Made by a program: the position numbers and the translations under genes | The notes under the pieces: generated by a model | The model's input: the letters and a program-made list of their open reading frames with translations, nothing else | Databases searched by the model: none | What the model was told of the DNA's origin: nothing | Part shown: in pieces, positions 31,683 to 42,752 of the stretch | How the letters are laid out: every line of letters starts with the position of its first letter | How positions within the stretch are numbered: position 1 is the first letter of the stretch | Source of the DNA: Piezodorus guildinii | Lineage: Eukaryota > Arthropoda > Insecta > Hemiptera > Pentatomidae | DNA: 64,000 bases | Assembly: GCA_023052935.1 (NCBI GenBank) | Contig: CM041293.1 | Span: forward strand, 174,397,600-174,461,599 | Direction of reading: 5' to 3'

Positions 31683-32250
31683 TCCTTTCACTTATCTATA
31701 CATTAAATCTTGAATATGGGAAAGTATTGGGATCGTAAAAATTTTCGAACTCTGGTTTTACGGCTCCCTCAGTCCTAGACCAAGACTAGCAAAATAACTA
31801 CTAGGTGAATAGTAAGTACAGCACGAAAACGAAAAATACGAAATTGAAATTTCATATTCAAGACAACTATACGTCCGAGATGTTACATCAACCTTTTCAT
31901 CTAAATCAGCTGACTGGAAGATCTACTTTATAGCATACATTTTGCAACATTTTACGGTTTTCTCAAAAACGGCTATGATTAAACTTTCTGAATCGACGTA
32001 AAGGTTAAGGCGCTTTAATATCATGTAGGTTTCATTCTTTTTGAAATATTCTGACAGGGTTTAAATGCCGATATTTTACATTTTTTTTCTATAATATTTT
32101 AAAAATGAAAACTTTTTATCTCATTTGCATTGAAAAAAAATTGGCTAAAATATTTTTTATTCAGATTTTATGTTTTTGAACATAGAAAGAGTAATATAGA
32201 TGTACAATATACCGCTGGAAAGCTAAGCATTTTAGAAAAAAATATTTTTG
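31683..32250 (-). mobile_element. Family H repeat, diverged
   Basis: Minus-strand copy beginning with the subterminal repeat CTTTCACTTATCTA and including GGGAAAGTATTGGGATCG, GAGATGTTACATCAACC and TGAAATATTCTGACAGGG. It runs into a PLE terminal motif at ~32285. Confidence 0.6.
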
Positions 32251-32279
32251 ACAATCTGTTGTCGATCGTTGTCAAATTC

Positions 32280-32410
32280 CACCTGGAATGCGCCCTGATG
32301 ATCACCCACAATGGGGTTCGAAACGTAGGCAGACAATAAATAGTTCAAACTATTCAATTGTTCCATTTACTTACCGCCACCCGGACTAATTCCTTCCATT
32401 AATCTATGAC
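32280..32410 (+). mobile_element. Penelope-like element terminal fragment
   Basis: GCCCTGATGATCACCCACAA then TGGGGTTCGAAACGTAGGC, followed at 32372 by CCGCCACCCGGACTAATTCC. The last block recurs in the hairpin at 60637-60735. Confidence 0.5.
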
Positions 32411-32707
32411 AAACTCCAATCCCCACTATTTTCCACCTCTGCTTCCTCTTCACTTCCCGATAATCCTCTAAGGCGTCTTAATAGAATATGGATAAGAAAA
32501 CCTCTGATTTAGAATGCCAATTGGAGTTCTAATTTTAGATAGTTTGTCTATACAATCGTTTAAGTAAATCTATCCCTGGTCCTCTTTACTTAATGTAATA
32601 AAAATTTGTAAATTTTCTAATTCGTTAAATAAAATAGTTAAAACCATTCTCTTCTTATCAGCTACTCAATACACATATTTAAATCTATTATCCGAAGGTA
32701 GTGTGCA
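32411..32707. other. Jockey-like scraps and AT-rich sequence
   Basis: The first ~80 bp contains ACTTCCCGATAATCCTCTAA GGCG, a decayed version of the Jockey 3' coding end (PDNPPRR). The rest is anonymous. Confidence 0.35.
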
Positions 32708-33352
32708 AGTAAAATCTTTAGCTTTCCAACGGTATATCATACATGTATATTACTGCTTTTATGTTCAAAAACGAAAAATTGCATAAAAAAAATATTTTTT
32801 TTCTGTTTTCTCCTTTAGTTGGGTATCGAATTCATTCAATTTATATATTTACCTGTTTTTTATTAGTGGTAGCAAGATAATATAGTTATTTTTATAGAAT
32901 CAACAAAATTAAAGGTACTTCAGAGAAAGAAAATTTAAAATATCGACATTTAAGCCCTGTCAGACCCTTTTAATCCTAAATTATATATTAAAGCCCATTA
33001 AATTTTACATCGATATAGCGAGTTTAATAAAAATCGTCTGAACCGTTTTTGAAAAAATCGAAAAAAGGTGCAAAATTTATGGTATAAAGTGGCTCTTCCG
33101 GTAAGTTCATTTTGATGAAAAAGGTTTTTTAACGTCTCGGGCGTATATTTGTCTTAAATATGAAATTTCAGTTTCATAGGACTTACCGTTTCCGCCCGAG
33201 AGTTACCACACACACACACAGACCTTTTTGTGGTACTTGGTTATTTGGACTCAAGGGACCCTAAAATGTGTATTTCCGTTGATAACTGGAATTCGAAGGT
33301 TTTCACGATCGCAATACTTTCCCTAACTATGTAAAGTAAGTGAAAGTAAAAA
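32708..33352 (+). mobile_element. Family H repeat, 5'-truncated
   Basis: It starts within the body (AAAATCTTTAGCTTTCCAAC) and keeps the short CA tract (33209-33220) and the 3' end GTAAGTGAAAGTAAAAATAA. Confidence 0.7.
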
Positions 33353-33895
33353 TAATTAGGCACTGCTAAAAAATGTCTTCTTTCTCATATATTCCTGTAC
33401 TTCAATATTATCTAAATTGAGTTCCAAAAATAAACTCGCATTGTATAATAAACTCGCATGTTGTGTGAATGTACACGATCTCAAATCTGTTACACTTTGA
33501 CAGTGTTTGACTCGTAAAACAAACTGCATGAAGCTAAAAAGAATATTGAAAAAAAGCTGAAGAATCAAAACCTACCTAAACTTACCTAAAACCACGCTGC
33601 ACAAAAAAACATAACAATATACAACAAACTTCATAATCCTAACATATATCTGTAAATAAACAGTAAGTAAATAAAGTTATTCTTTAGTTTGTGGATAAAT
33701 AAATCCACAAACTAAAGAATAACTTTACAACACTTAAGCTTCTGAAAATCCTCTCCTACAGAAATCGATAATTACAATAAAACGTAACTCAAGCGATATA
33801 TTTACAAATGGACATTTACTGTTAAATCATTTCTGTATGATATTTGGGCTTTTTTTTTTTTTTTTTTGTGTGTTTTTATTATATATATATATATA
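33353..33895. other. AT-rich stretch with a short perfect palindrome
   Basis: No gene recognised. A hairpin AAAGTTATTCTTTAGTTTGTGG / CCACAAACTAAAGAATAACTTT (described in halves) lies at about 33675-33726, and a poly-T/(TA)n tract at 33851-33895. Confidence 0.45.
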
Positions 33896-34213
33896 AAAAA
33901 TATCTGGTACTAGCAACTCACGTATTGCACTTATCTGCGTTCTTAAAAAAAATTTAAGAATTTTTAAAATGATTTAGAGATAAAAATGAGTGAAACCGTT
34001 AAAGAATTAATTATATTGAATTTCTATAAAAAGATGTGTTTTATTAAAAATCTGGTGCGGGCAACACACGACTTTCACTTACATCGACTGTTAAAACCTT
34101 CATTAAATATACTTCAATTTGAAAAATATTTGAAGTTGATTTTAATACAACGTTTATTCATTTTCGTTGCAAACATATGATTTTGATTAAATGATATAAC
34201 TACATTAAATTGT
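33896..34213 (+). mobile_element. two abutting Family H 5' fragments
   Basis: A diverged start (ATCTGGTACTAGCAACTCAC) at 33900 is followed by a better-preserved second start (AATCTGGTGCGGGCAACACA) at 34047, in the same orientation. The second copy continues beyond the SINE at 34230. Confidence 0.6.
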
Positions 34214-34227
34214 TAATCAGTAATAGG

Positions 34228-34522
34228 TTAGTTTGTTTATTTATTTAACGTCACTTTATGCTACTATGGCTAATCGGACGATGCTACAGCGGGAGTCCTA
34301 AATTTTGCCTATCCAGGTTTTATTAGGATAGGGATCTTTAACGAGTACCTGACATCGCACAGGTTCGGGACCACTTTTTAACGTCCCCTCCGAAGGACAG
34401 CGTAACTAAGGATTTTTTACTCCCATTAAAAAATCCTAGGACCACCTGCGGGTTTGAACCCGTGACCTTTAGCATGGGAGGCTGTTACGCTAGCCACCCA
34501 GCTACAAGTGATCCCTAGGTTT
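34228..34522 (-). mobile_element. tRNA-derived SINE (family S), near full length
   Basis: Minus strand from 34522: ACTTGTAGCTGGGTGGCTAG (box A), CACGGGTTCAAACCCGCAGG (box B), CCTTCGGAGGGGACG, then AGGACTCCCGCTGTAGCATC and tail GTTAAATAAATAAACAAAC. It is one of the best copies and is inserted in a Family H repeat. Confidence 0.8.
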
Positions 34523-34524
34523 AT

Positions 34525-34956
34525 TCCCTATTCGTCACTTTATGTTACCTTTTACAACTTTGTGTATCAGATAATATCTTATCTAAAATCTTTCTCTTTC
34601 CAACGGTATATTATACGTCTATATTACTGTTCTTAATAAAAAAAATAACATAACAAATATTTATTCTCTTGTATCCATTAGTTGTTCATCAAATTTGTCC
34701 AACTTGTATACTAAGCCGTCCATCATCAATGTCATTAAGGTGATATGGTTAATCTTTTGGAATGTACAAAATTAAAGATAATATAGAGGAAGACAGTTCA
34801 AACTATCGGCATTTAAGCCCTATCAGACTATTTAAATCAGAATGAAACCTACATCATATTATAGACCATTAATTTTACATCGATATATAGAGTTAAACCA
34901 AAATAGTTACCGTCGTTTTTGAGAAAATCGTAAAAAGGTGCAAAATGCATGGTATA
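34525..34956 (+). mobile_element. Family H repeat, middle part
   Basis: Colinear continuation of the copy starting at 34047. It is interrupted at the GGTATA within GCAAAATGCATGGTATA by the foldback element, and resumes at 36125 (TAAAGTGTTTCTTC). Confidence 0.65.
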
Positions 34957-36124
34957 TAGCTTTTTTCAGTCAAATTCATAATTTTTTCAGTCAAATTCAT
35001 AATTTTCTCAATCAAATTCATAATTATTTTCAATCAAATTCATAATTTTTTCAGTCAAATTCATAATTTTTTCAATCAAATTTATAATTTTTTCAGTCAA
35101 ATTCATAATTTTTTCAATCAAATTCATAATTTTTTCAGTCAATTTCATAATTTCTTGTACCCATTTTATACAGTCAATTTAATGAGGTTTTGCTACCAAG
35201 AACATAACATTTTTATTAAATCTAGTTGTTATTTATCCATTCAACGTCACTTTATCTTACTGTGCTTAATACGACGGTGCAGCGGGAGTCATAACTTTTA
35301 CCTATCCAGGATTACTTAAGATAAGGATCTATTACCAGTTCCACTTTTTAAATATTTTCAGAGACACCTGTGGTGCACAAAAGTTTGAATCTGGCGGGTT
35401 CGAACCCGTTACCTTGGACATATTAATCTTTAACACCTTGCTGAATGCATACAGGGTCCCCTGTGGAGTAGTGGCTAGCATAACAGCCTCTTTTAAAGGA
35501 CGAAATCACCAAAGATTTTTACTATTTTTAGCTGTTATGCTAGCCACTACTCCACAGGTGACCCTGTATGCATTCAGCAAGGTGTTAAAGATTAATATGT
35601 CCAAGGTAACGGGTTCGAACCCGCCAGATTCAAATACTTTGTTGAATGTATCGAGGGTCACCTGTGGAGTAGTGGTTAGCATCACAGCCTTCTATGCTTT
35701 AGGCCGCAAGTCCAAAACCAGCAGATCGCCTTATATTAGTGCGCCACAGGTGACTCTTAAAAGATTTAAAAAGTGGAACTCGTAAAAGATCTCTCCTTAT
35801 CTTAAGTAAACCTGGATAGGCAAAACTTAGGACTCCCGCTGCACCGTCGGATTAAGCACAGTAACATAAAGTGACGTTAAATGGATAAACAACAATAAGA
35901 TTTAATAAAAATGTTATGTTCTTGGTAGCAAAATCTCATTAAATTGACTGTATTAAATGGGTACAAGAAATTATGAAATTGACTGAAAAAAATATGAATT
36001 TGACTGAAAAAATTATGAATTTGGCTGAAAAAATTATGAATTTGACTGAAAAAATTATGAATTTGACTGAAAAAATTATGAATTTGGCTGAAAAAATTAT
36101 GAATTTGACGAATAAAAAAAGCTA
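34957..36124. mobile_element. foldback (FB-like) element with tandem subrepeats in long inverted arms
   Basis: The 1168-bp palindromic element is bounded by TAGCTTTTTT...AAAAAGCTA with a TA target duplication (34955-34956 / 36125-36126) inside a Family H copy. Each arm starts with a tandem array of a ~21-bp unit (TTTTTTCAGTCAAATTCATAA and variants): about nine units at 34961-35155 and about seven at 35970-36115. The inner arms hold a family S SINE-derived sequence in opposite orientations. A short loop is near 35485-35520. The right arm carries an extra ~90-bp piece, a third tRNA-like segment. There is no coding sequence. Confidence 0.8.
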
Positions 36125-36395
36125 TAAAGTGTTTCTTCTTGTTACCTGATTTTGATGAAAAAGCTTCTGTAACATCTCGGGCTTTTAGTAGTACTAAATA
36201 CAAAACCGAATGATGCCACAATGGTAGTCCTAATTTTTTTAATATCCAGGTTAATAATGATAGGGATCTTTAACTAGTTCATGACCTAAGGACCGCCATT
36301 TTACACCCCCTCCAAAGCACGGCACAACTATGGGTTTTTTTCTACCATTTGAAAAACACTAAAGCCATCTGTCGGGCTCAGCATTAAATTTTAAT
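36125..36395 (-). mobile_element. Family H remnant followed by partial SINE (family S)
   Basis: 36125-36205 completes the interrupted Family H copy (plus orientation). From 36206 a minus-strand SINE body follows (CCACAATGGTAGTCCTAATT, CCCTCCAAAGCACGGC), losing the box B/A end. Confidence 0.5.
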
Positions 36396-36557
36396 AATTC
36401 AATGTTCCTCGGATTGAATTAAGCTCCTAGAGCTTGGTTATTTTTATTATTTTTTTTTTTTGTTACTGATTCTCGGTATTTGTATTTCGCATGAAATTTA
36501 CTTGGTACGGTGTAGTCTCCTATAAATCTGTACCGACTGTATTATTTTTTCTTTCCA

Positions 36558-37745
36558 GAAGAATAAGCGCCGTCTACCGAAGACCTACGAGGTAGCGGGA
36601 ATCGAAAACAAGCCGGCCAATAGGATCGTTTACCTGGGCACCACCCTTGACAGGCACCTCAAATTGTCTAATCACTGCCTCAAAAAGATTAGCTCGGCTA
36701 GGACCAAGTCCTATCGACTAAATCATTTACTAACGTCACCGAATCTATCCCTCCGCCTGAAAATATTAATATATAAATCATAAATTAGACCGGCCCTCCT
36801 ATACGGAGCACCGATGCTAACTAATATATCACCAACTATAGCAAAAAAGCTCCAGCAGTTTCAAAATGGAGTGCTGAGACGAATAGTGAGGCATACTTCT
36901 CTACAGAGGACGAAGACAGACCAAATACACGACACCTTCGAACTTCCGACCGTGACAGAGTTCATCTCCCGGAGACATATCAAATTCTTTGATAGTCTCC
37001 GGTACTGCACGAACCCACTGTTTAACACACTGACTCCGACAGGACGGCCACAGCCGACAGACTGGACTGAGAAACCATAACTTGACTAACTGACTCAGAA
37101 AGACTAGTGAGCCCCATCACTAGACGTGACTCCCATTCGCTCCCATATACCGAACATTTTTGTTTCCTCTCTCCCTCTTATAATGCATGTAATGCAGAAA
37201 AAGAGATACCAACCATCCTTACAACCCTCCTCGTAGGCTGAGGCGGCAGTGGCCGAGAGATCTCTGATAAAAATGCAACTGGAGTGCTGGCAATGGCCAA
37301 CTTCTCTACTCATGCCTGAGAGTGTGTGGCTCTAGCGCCCTCACTCAGCCTCCACTGGCTGGACTAGTGACGCGGCTGACTGAGAGGCGCTGGGATCTCC
37401 TGACAGTGTGCCTCGGCATCCATTTATCCATTTTTGGATGCAGAGGTTCGATTCAGAGTTCCCAGGGGCAGTATGTAAATATTGTATATAGGTATGAATG
37501 TTGCCATGATTGTAATTATTTTATTTTATTTCATATACTTTATTTTTTTTTTTTATAATTTATTTATTTTTATTTTTAATTTATTTATTATTTATTTTAT
37601 TTATTTTTTTGTTATTTAGGTTAACTTATTTTATTTTTTTATTTTTTGTTTGTTTTACTCTGTACATATGCAATGAATGACTTCTTTTATCTCTAATACT
37701 TATTGCCCAAGAAAGTGGCAGATTGTATTACTTCTCAATAAAGCA
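36558..37745 (+). pseudogene. Jockey-type LINE, RT thumb to 3' UTR
   Basis: The frame includes NRIVYLGTTLDRHLKLSNHC, SARTKSYRLNHLL and a stop inside IRPALLYGAP (TAA at 36781). It then continues KLQQFQNGVLRRIVRHTSL and FISRRHIKFFDSLRY to a stop at 37080. The GC-rich 3' UTR (GTGGCTCTAGCGCCCTCACT) matches 17340-17400, and an AATAAA occurs at 37738. One internal stop and loss of the palm domain make it inactive. Confidence 0.75.
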
Positions 37746-38507
37746 CTATTATCAATTAATTAATATATTAGCTTATATATTATTAGATTATATATATTGC
37801 CATAGAAATAATTGGATGAAGGGATCTGCGAAAAAAAAAACTGTCGGAATTCATTGGTATAGATTTAATACTTGATTTTATATATTGTAAATATGTTAAA
37901 TAAATGTTTTTTTTCCTTTCATTTTATGTCAGACACAAAGACAAAGTTTTAAATTTCAAAGTATTCTTTTCGAGACATTTAAAAAGTTTCAAATTTTTAG
38001 GTTTAAACGTTTCACTGCATTACTACTTGTAAAGAAGAATGTATTAATAACGTTAGAATGAGGAGTGGGAGGTGAATTAGAGCATGCGCGATAGAGGTTA
38101 TAAGCCATTATGCAATACCTACCTCAATTAAAGAATCCTTTTCATTGATTTCGTTAATATCTTTCTACACAATTAACCGTGAAAACGCACAAACTTTTAC
38201 ATACACTAATACAATACAATCCAATATTAATTGTATGCCTAATTATTCACTTTAACACGATTTTTTAAACTATTTTATAGGGTTATATAATCACCAGTGC
38301 ACAAGACAAGACTAGACTCACATTAAAATACCAACCTCACAGTGTCCTTGCAAAAAGCGCACTTTTTTTTTTTTTTTAATGCATCTCTGGTTTCGTTCAT
38401 TTACTCGAAACTTCTGAACTATTTTGAATATATATATTCAATAAATGAATATTTAAAAAAAATATATTTCTATACAAATATCGAGTTTTTTGAGGTAAAT
38501 ATTAACA
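37746..38507. other. AT-rich stretch without recognised feature
   Basis: No supported exon, RNA gene or transposon end. Confidence 0.5.
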
Positions 38508-39172
38508 TTTTAAAAAATCTGGCAATAAAAAAAAAAAAGGCAACACACGACTTTCACTTACCTCAACTGTTAAAATCAATTTAAAAACTATTAAATATAC
38601 TTCAATTTGAAAAATATTTGAAGTTGATTTTAATAAAACCTGTATTAGCATGGTGTATCAGATAATATTTATACTGAAATCTTTCTCTTTCCAACGGTAT
38701 ATTATACGTCTATATTACTTTTCCTATTATGAAAACACTAAAATTGCTTTAAAAAAATATGTTTGCACTTTTCTTCTTTAGTTGTTTATCAAATTCGCTC
38801 AACTTGAATATTTATCTGTTATTTATCAATGCTAACAAGATGATATGCTCAATTTTTTTAAATCTAAAAAATTAAAGGTACTTTAGAGGAAGAAAATTCA
38901 AAATATCTGCATTTAAGCCCTATCAGACTATTTCAATAAGAATGAAACCTACATGATATTAAAGCCCATTAAATTTTACATCTACATAGCGAGTTTAATC
39001 AAAATCGTTAGAGTCGCTTTTAAGAAAATCGTAAAAAAGTAAAAAATGGTATAAAATGGTTCTTCTAGCTGATTTTGATGAAAAAGTGTCTGTAATATTT
39101 CGGCGTATAGCTGTCTTAAATATGAAATTTCAGTTTCGTATGACTTGTGGTTTTGGCGCTAGACATACCACG
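38508..39172 (+). mobile_element. Family H repeat, diverged
   Basis: Start TCTGGCAATAAAAAAAAAAA with GGCAACACACGACTTTCACT, and body blocks TTTCCAACGGTATATTATAC and CATTAAATTTTACATC. It ends at GCTAGACATACCACG where a SINE begins; no CA tract or stem-loop is left. Confidence 0.65.
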
Positions 39173-39175
39173 TTA

Positions 39176-39298
39176 AAAGGTAGTCCCGAGCCTGTGCGAT
39201 GTCAGGTACTCGTTAAAGATCCCTATCCTAATAAAACCTGTATAGGCAAAATTTAGGACTCCCACTGCATCACCGTCCGATTAGCTTTAGTAGCATAA
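39176..39298 (+). mobile_element. tRNA-derived SINE (family S), left part, split by a LINE
   Basis: Body of the SINE (CCGAGCCTGTGCGATGTCAG, AAAATTTAGGACTCCCACTG) up to TAGTAGCATAA. The remainder (AAAGTGACGTTAAATGAATAAACAAAC) is at 40004-40027 beyond the LINE insertion. Confidence 0.7.
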
Positions 39299-39992
39299 TA
39301 ATAATAATAATAGGCTTACCGAACCCGAAGGTTCGATGCCGATACCACCAAACTTCGCCTGCACAGACTCGTCCAATGTTCACCGGTCAAGCCCAAGCCC
39401 CCGAGATCAGCCTTAATGCAATCCTCCCATCGACGCTTTGGCCTACCTTTCGGACGCCTACCAGTCGTTTCATCGAATACCAACTTTCTCGGAATCCGTT
39501 CCTCACCGAGCACAACAACTTTACCGCGATGCTATCAACTCAATTATATTCACAGGGTACAAACTCCGCAATTCCGCGTTGTGCAACCTTCTAAACTCCC
39601 CAGTGGTCTCATCTCTCTTCGGACCAAATATTTTACGCAGTATCTTATTTTCGAAAACCTTAAGCCTTTGTTCACCCTTCAAAGTAAGCGGCCACGTTTC
39701 ACATCCGTAAAGAACCGTCGGAAGAATAATAGTTTTATAAATTCTAACCTTTAAGTTTTTAGATAGAAACCGCGAACTAAGTAACTTAGCAACTGAATAA
39801 TAACACGCATTTCCCACCTTTAACCGGGACTTTATTTCTTCCATGATTTCATTTTTTCTAGTTATAATTAAATCTAAATACTTGAATTTCTCTACGTGTT
39901 CAAAAGTATGACCTGAAATATCAATATCACCAAGAGCGCCACCGTTTCTGCTACTTATCATATATTTCGTCTTATCGGTATTTAATTCGATA
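39299..39992 (-). pseudogene. RTE-like LINE copy C inserted in a SINE
   Basis: Minus strand from 39992: begins at the thumb region (IELNTDKTKYMISSRNGGAL), with YGCETWPLTLKGEQRLKVFE and PKGRPKRRWEDCIKADL, then the tail signature CTTCGGGTTCGGTAAG and (TTA)n at 39299-39312. It is flanked by TAGTAGCATAA at 39288-39298 and 39993-40003. The palm (YADD) is absent because of 5' truncation. A ~27-bp deletion lies after LIASR relative to copy D. Confidence 0.85.
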
Positions 39993-40027
39993 TAGTAGCA
40001 TAAAGTGACGTTAAATGAATAAACAAA

Positions 40028-40560
40028 CTAACTCAGTGATTTTTGTACATAATAATTTCTATTGTTATATTATTTAATATAAAATAAATGTTTACATCAA
40101 AACAATATAGTTCTTTCACACAGTTTAGGTTTATTTAATTTCTAGAAGGGAGGTTAGTAAAAGTTGTATGCTGCACCAGATTTTTTATTCTTGATCGCTT
40201 AAAAAAATCCATTTTTTGAACATCATAAAAACGAGGAAAGCTAAATGTAAACACACTTTTGGATGAAGGCAAACCTAAAATCTATTAATGTGATACTGAT
40301 TGTGATGTCAATGCGAACCTTATTTTAGTCTTTCCTTCCGCTTATAAGCATGAAACTTTATAATGGGAACGAGGGTTTTATGAATCATCTTTAAGGTATT
40401 TTCAAGGTAACAATATGCTCGAAAATACTATTAATTTCAAGATTATTGCAAAATTAAACAGAGAAAAAGTCGTGTTCTTTTGATGCTATAAGACTCGCGT
40501 TTCAACGAAATTCAAGAGCGAAGGTAGAAGAGTATTCAGAGGCTCCCTAAATGTTAGTCG
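40028..40560. other. AT-rich stretch without recognised feature
   Basis: Apart from a Family H end at ~40150-40190 (GTTAGTAAAAGTTGTATGCT then GCACCAGATTTTTT, minus orientation) nothing is recognised. Confidence 0.4.
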
Positions 40561-40569
40561 GAGAGACTA

Positions 40570-41125
40570 AATTATAAAAAAAAAAAAAAGATTTAAAAAA
40601 ATATTTATTTTATTGGTACAGGCAATTCACTAATAAAATATTTATTGATATTAGCAACTGTACAATAAAATGCCTTTAGTTAATGTGATACAAGATTATA
40701 CTGTCATGATTCACATGTAGGGATACTACCCATTGGTATATCTCCAAAAACTATGCTAAACTAGAAGGTCTCGGAGTCATCTTCTTTTCAGACGCCTCGG
40801 AGGACTATCAGGCATCGTAGAGGAAGCACGGATTGGAGTTTATCATGAAAGGAGTGGTACCTGGTTCGCGCCAAGTCAGCAACATAGGGAACATTAAGAT
40901 CTTTAGGGATAAGTTTATTTGTGACAAAATAAGGAGCATTGAGGGTTTTTGATTGTAAGGATTGGAGATGGGAAGAATTTAATGGTTTAGTAGAGCCCCA
41001 AATCTCTACTCCGTAAGTCCATATCGGTCTTATGACAGTCATGTAGATGAGCCTTTTGTACATAAGTGGAAGATTTGAGCGTTTGTCCAATAAGTGTTGA
41101 AGTACGAAAAAAGATAAATTCTTTT
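40570..41125 (-). pseudogene. Jockey-type LINE 3' fragment
   Basis: The open frame 41090-40788 on the minus strand carries RLIYMTVIRPIWTYGVEIWG (Jockey thumb signature), LQSLQSKTLNAPYFVTN and DLNVPYVADLARTRYHSFHD. A 3' UTR and AT-rich tail run to ~40570. There is no palm domain. Confidence 0.75.
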
Positions 41126-41134
41126 TTTACTAGC

Positions 41135-41335
41135 TACTTTTGCTTATCGGACGATGCCACAGTGGGATTCCTAAATTTTGCCTATCCGTAGTCCGAGTAC
41201 CTAACATGGCAAAGGCACGGGACTAAAATTTTACGTTTATAACTAAGGATTTTCTACTACATTTAAAAAATCTTGGTGCCATCAGCTGGGTTCGACCTTG
41301 GATAAAAGACTAGCTACTATACCACAGGTGACCAG
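41135..41335 (-). mobile_element. tRNA-derived SINE (family S), short
   Basis: Minus strand: GTCACCTGTGGTATAGTAGC (box A region) at ~41335, box B decayed to AAGGTCGAACCCAGC, and body with ATCCCACTGTGGCATCGTCC. Confidence 0.65.
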
Positions 41336-41590
41336 TGTTGTTTGCTAATTTAATTAGTTTTATACCATCCGAAAGGAACGAGAAAGCTCATCGGTGTATT
41401 CCACATCAATGATTTACTTATTACACACTCTGGTTTTGAGTATGGCAATGGTTGTGACAAATTGACTATAAAATTTTAATAAGAATTAAAAACCATATCA
41501 AAGATTATAAAAGAAGAAATCTCCTAAAATATATCTTTACCTGATAATAACACTTTCCAGACTGTCGCATCATTTATTTGATTTAAATTT
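41336..41590. other. anonymous AT-rich stretch
   Basis: No feature recognised. Confidence 0.4.
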
Positions 41591-41597
41591 AGCATTG

Positions 41598-41850
41598 GCT
41601 GTTTATTCATTTAACATTACTTAATGCTACTGTGGATAATCGGACGATGCTACAGTGGGAGTCCTAAATTTTGCCCATCCAGGTATTCTATGGACCACTA
41701 CTTTATGTCCCCTCCGATGGATGGCACAACCAAGAATGTTTTTACTCCCTTTAAACAATCCTAAGACCATCTGCCGGGTTTGACCCCGTGACCTCGGGCA
41801 TAGATGTCATAAAAGAAACGTTAGCCACTACACCACAGGTGACCCCTAAA
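41598..41850 (-). mobile_element. tRNA-derived SINE (family S)
   Basis: Minus strand: GGTCACCTGTGGTGTAGTGG (box A), CACGGGGTCAAACCCGGC (box B), CATCCATCGGAGGGG, GACTCCCACTGTAGCATCGT, and a 3' AAATGAATAAAC tail. It is near full length. Confidence 0.75.
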
Positions 41851-41924
41851 GTGCAGACGGTGTATGGAAATAAAGAACTTAGATTTTACCAAATTATCAA
41901 ACGATTTTCAAACTTTGTTTTTTC

Positions 41925-42272
41925 CTATGCCGAAGTCGTTCATTCTTTCTGCCCAGTATAAGTACGGTAGAGGTATTTTTATTAGATCACTCCGACGATG
42001 ATTGATGAGTTGATCCTTGAACAAAAACATATTAATTGTTTTAAAAAATTATTTTAGAAATTCAAATAGTAACTAATGTACACACACTTTTGCCTAATTA
42101 TAAATAAAGAAGTATCTTTATTGTAAGTTTATCTCAGCATGGATCTCTCAGGCATAACCAAAGATTTTTTACTTCCTTTAAAAAAATTAGGACCACAGGC
42201 CGGTTTTGAACCCGCGCCCTTAAGCATATAAGTATGTTAGGTTAGCCACTACATAATAGATTATCCCAAATA
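41925..42272 (-). repeat. composite repeat (family T), second copy
   Basis: Minus strand from 42272: TATTATGTAGTGGCTAACCT (box A-like), GCGCGGGTTCAAAACCGG (box B-like), AT-rich middle, then a block translating as LFKDQLINHRRSDLIKIPLP and YLYWAERMNDFG at about 42035-41935. Compared with 14815-15155, reading frame and most residues of this block are kept. Confidence 0.55.
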
Positions 42273-42670
42273 TATTTTATTTTGTCGCACTCTTTAATAA
42301 TTAACAGATATATTATGATGATTAAATTTCTGCTATAATAATTGAATAAAATAACTGAATTTTACTGTATTGTAAATTTTATCTTCATTTCATCACAAGT
42401 GCTTCAGCCTTATTGAAGGTCAACAATAGTGGAGTGTTGTTTGCATTTTTTTGACAATGTACTTCAAGATCAGAGATTTGTTTACATTAGTATTCACGTG
42501 ACACGATCGATATACACATTGAGACCATAAGTGACCGACTTCTGTGCATCACACCATTGACAAGTCTTGACAAATGGATGGATGGAGGAGGTAATTCCAC
42601 TAGGCTTGCTAATGTTTGAGTCCTACCCATTTGTTTGTGGATAAGCGCTAGTGATATTACAGTATGATAC

Positions 42671-42674
<4 letters not shown>

Positions 42675-42748
<74 letters not shown>
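42675..42748. repeat. long (TA)n microsatellite
   Basis: About 36 uninterrupted TA units directly precede a mariner remnant. It would be highly length-variable and able to extrude cruciforms. Confidence 0.95.
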
Positions 42749-42751
<3 letters not shown>

Positions 42752-42752
42752 T

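Noticed and set aside
34961..35155. CRISPR-like array of 21-bp repeats
   Set aside because: Units are contiguous without unique spacers, mirrored in the opposite arm, and lie in a eukaryotic foldback transposon.
35414..35785. 123-residue open frame in the foldback element
   Set aside because: It runs across both arms of the palindrome and reads tRNA-like SINE sequence; no protein family resemblance and no codon bias.
36814..37080. Possible standalone 88-residue gene
   Set aside because: It is the C-terminal part of a Jockey ORF2 after an internal stop; the upstream coding sequence continues in the same frame.
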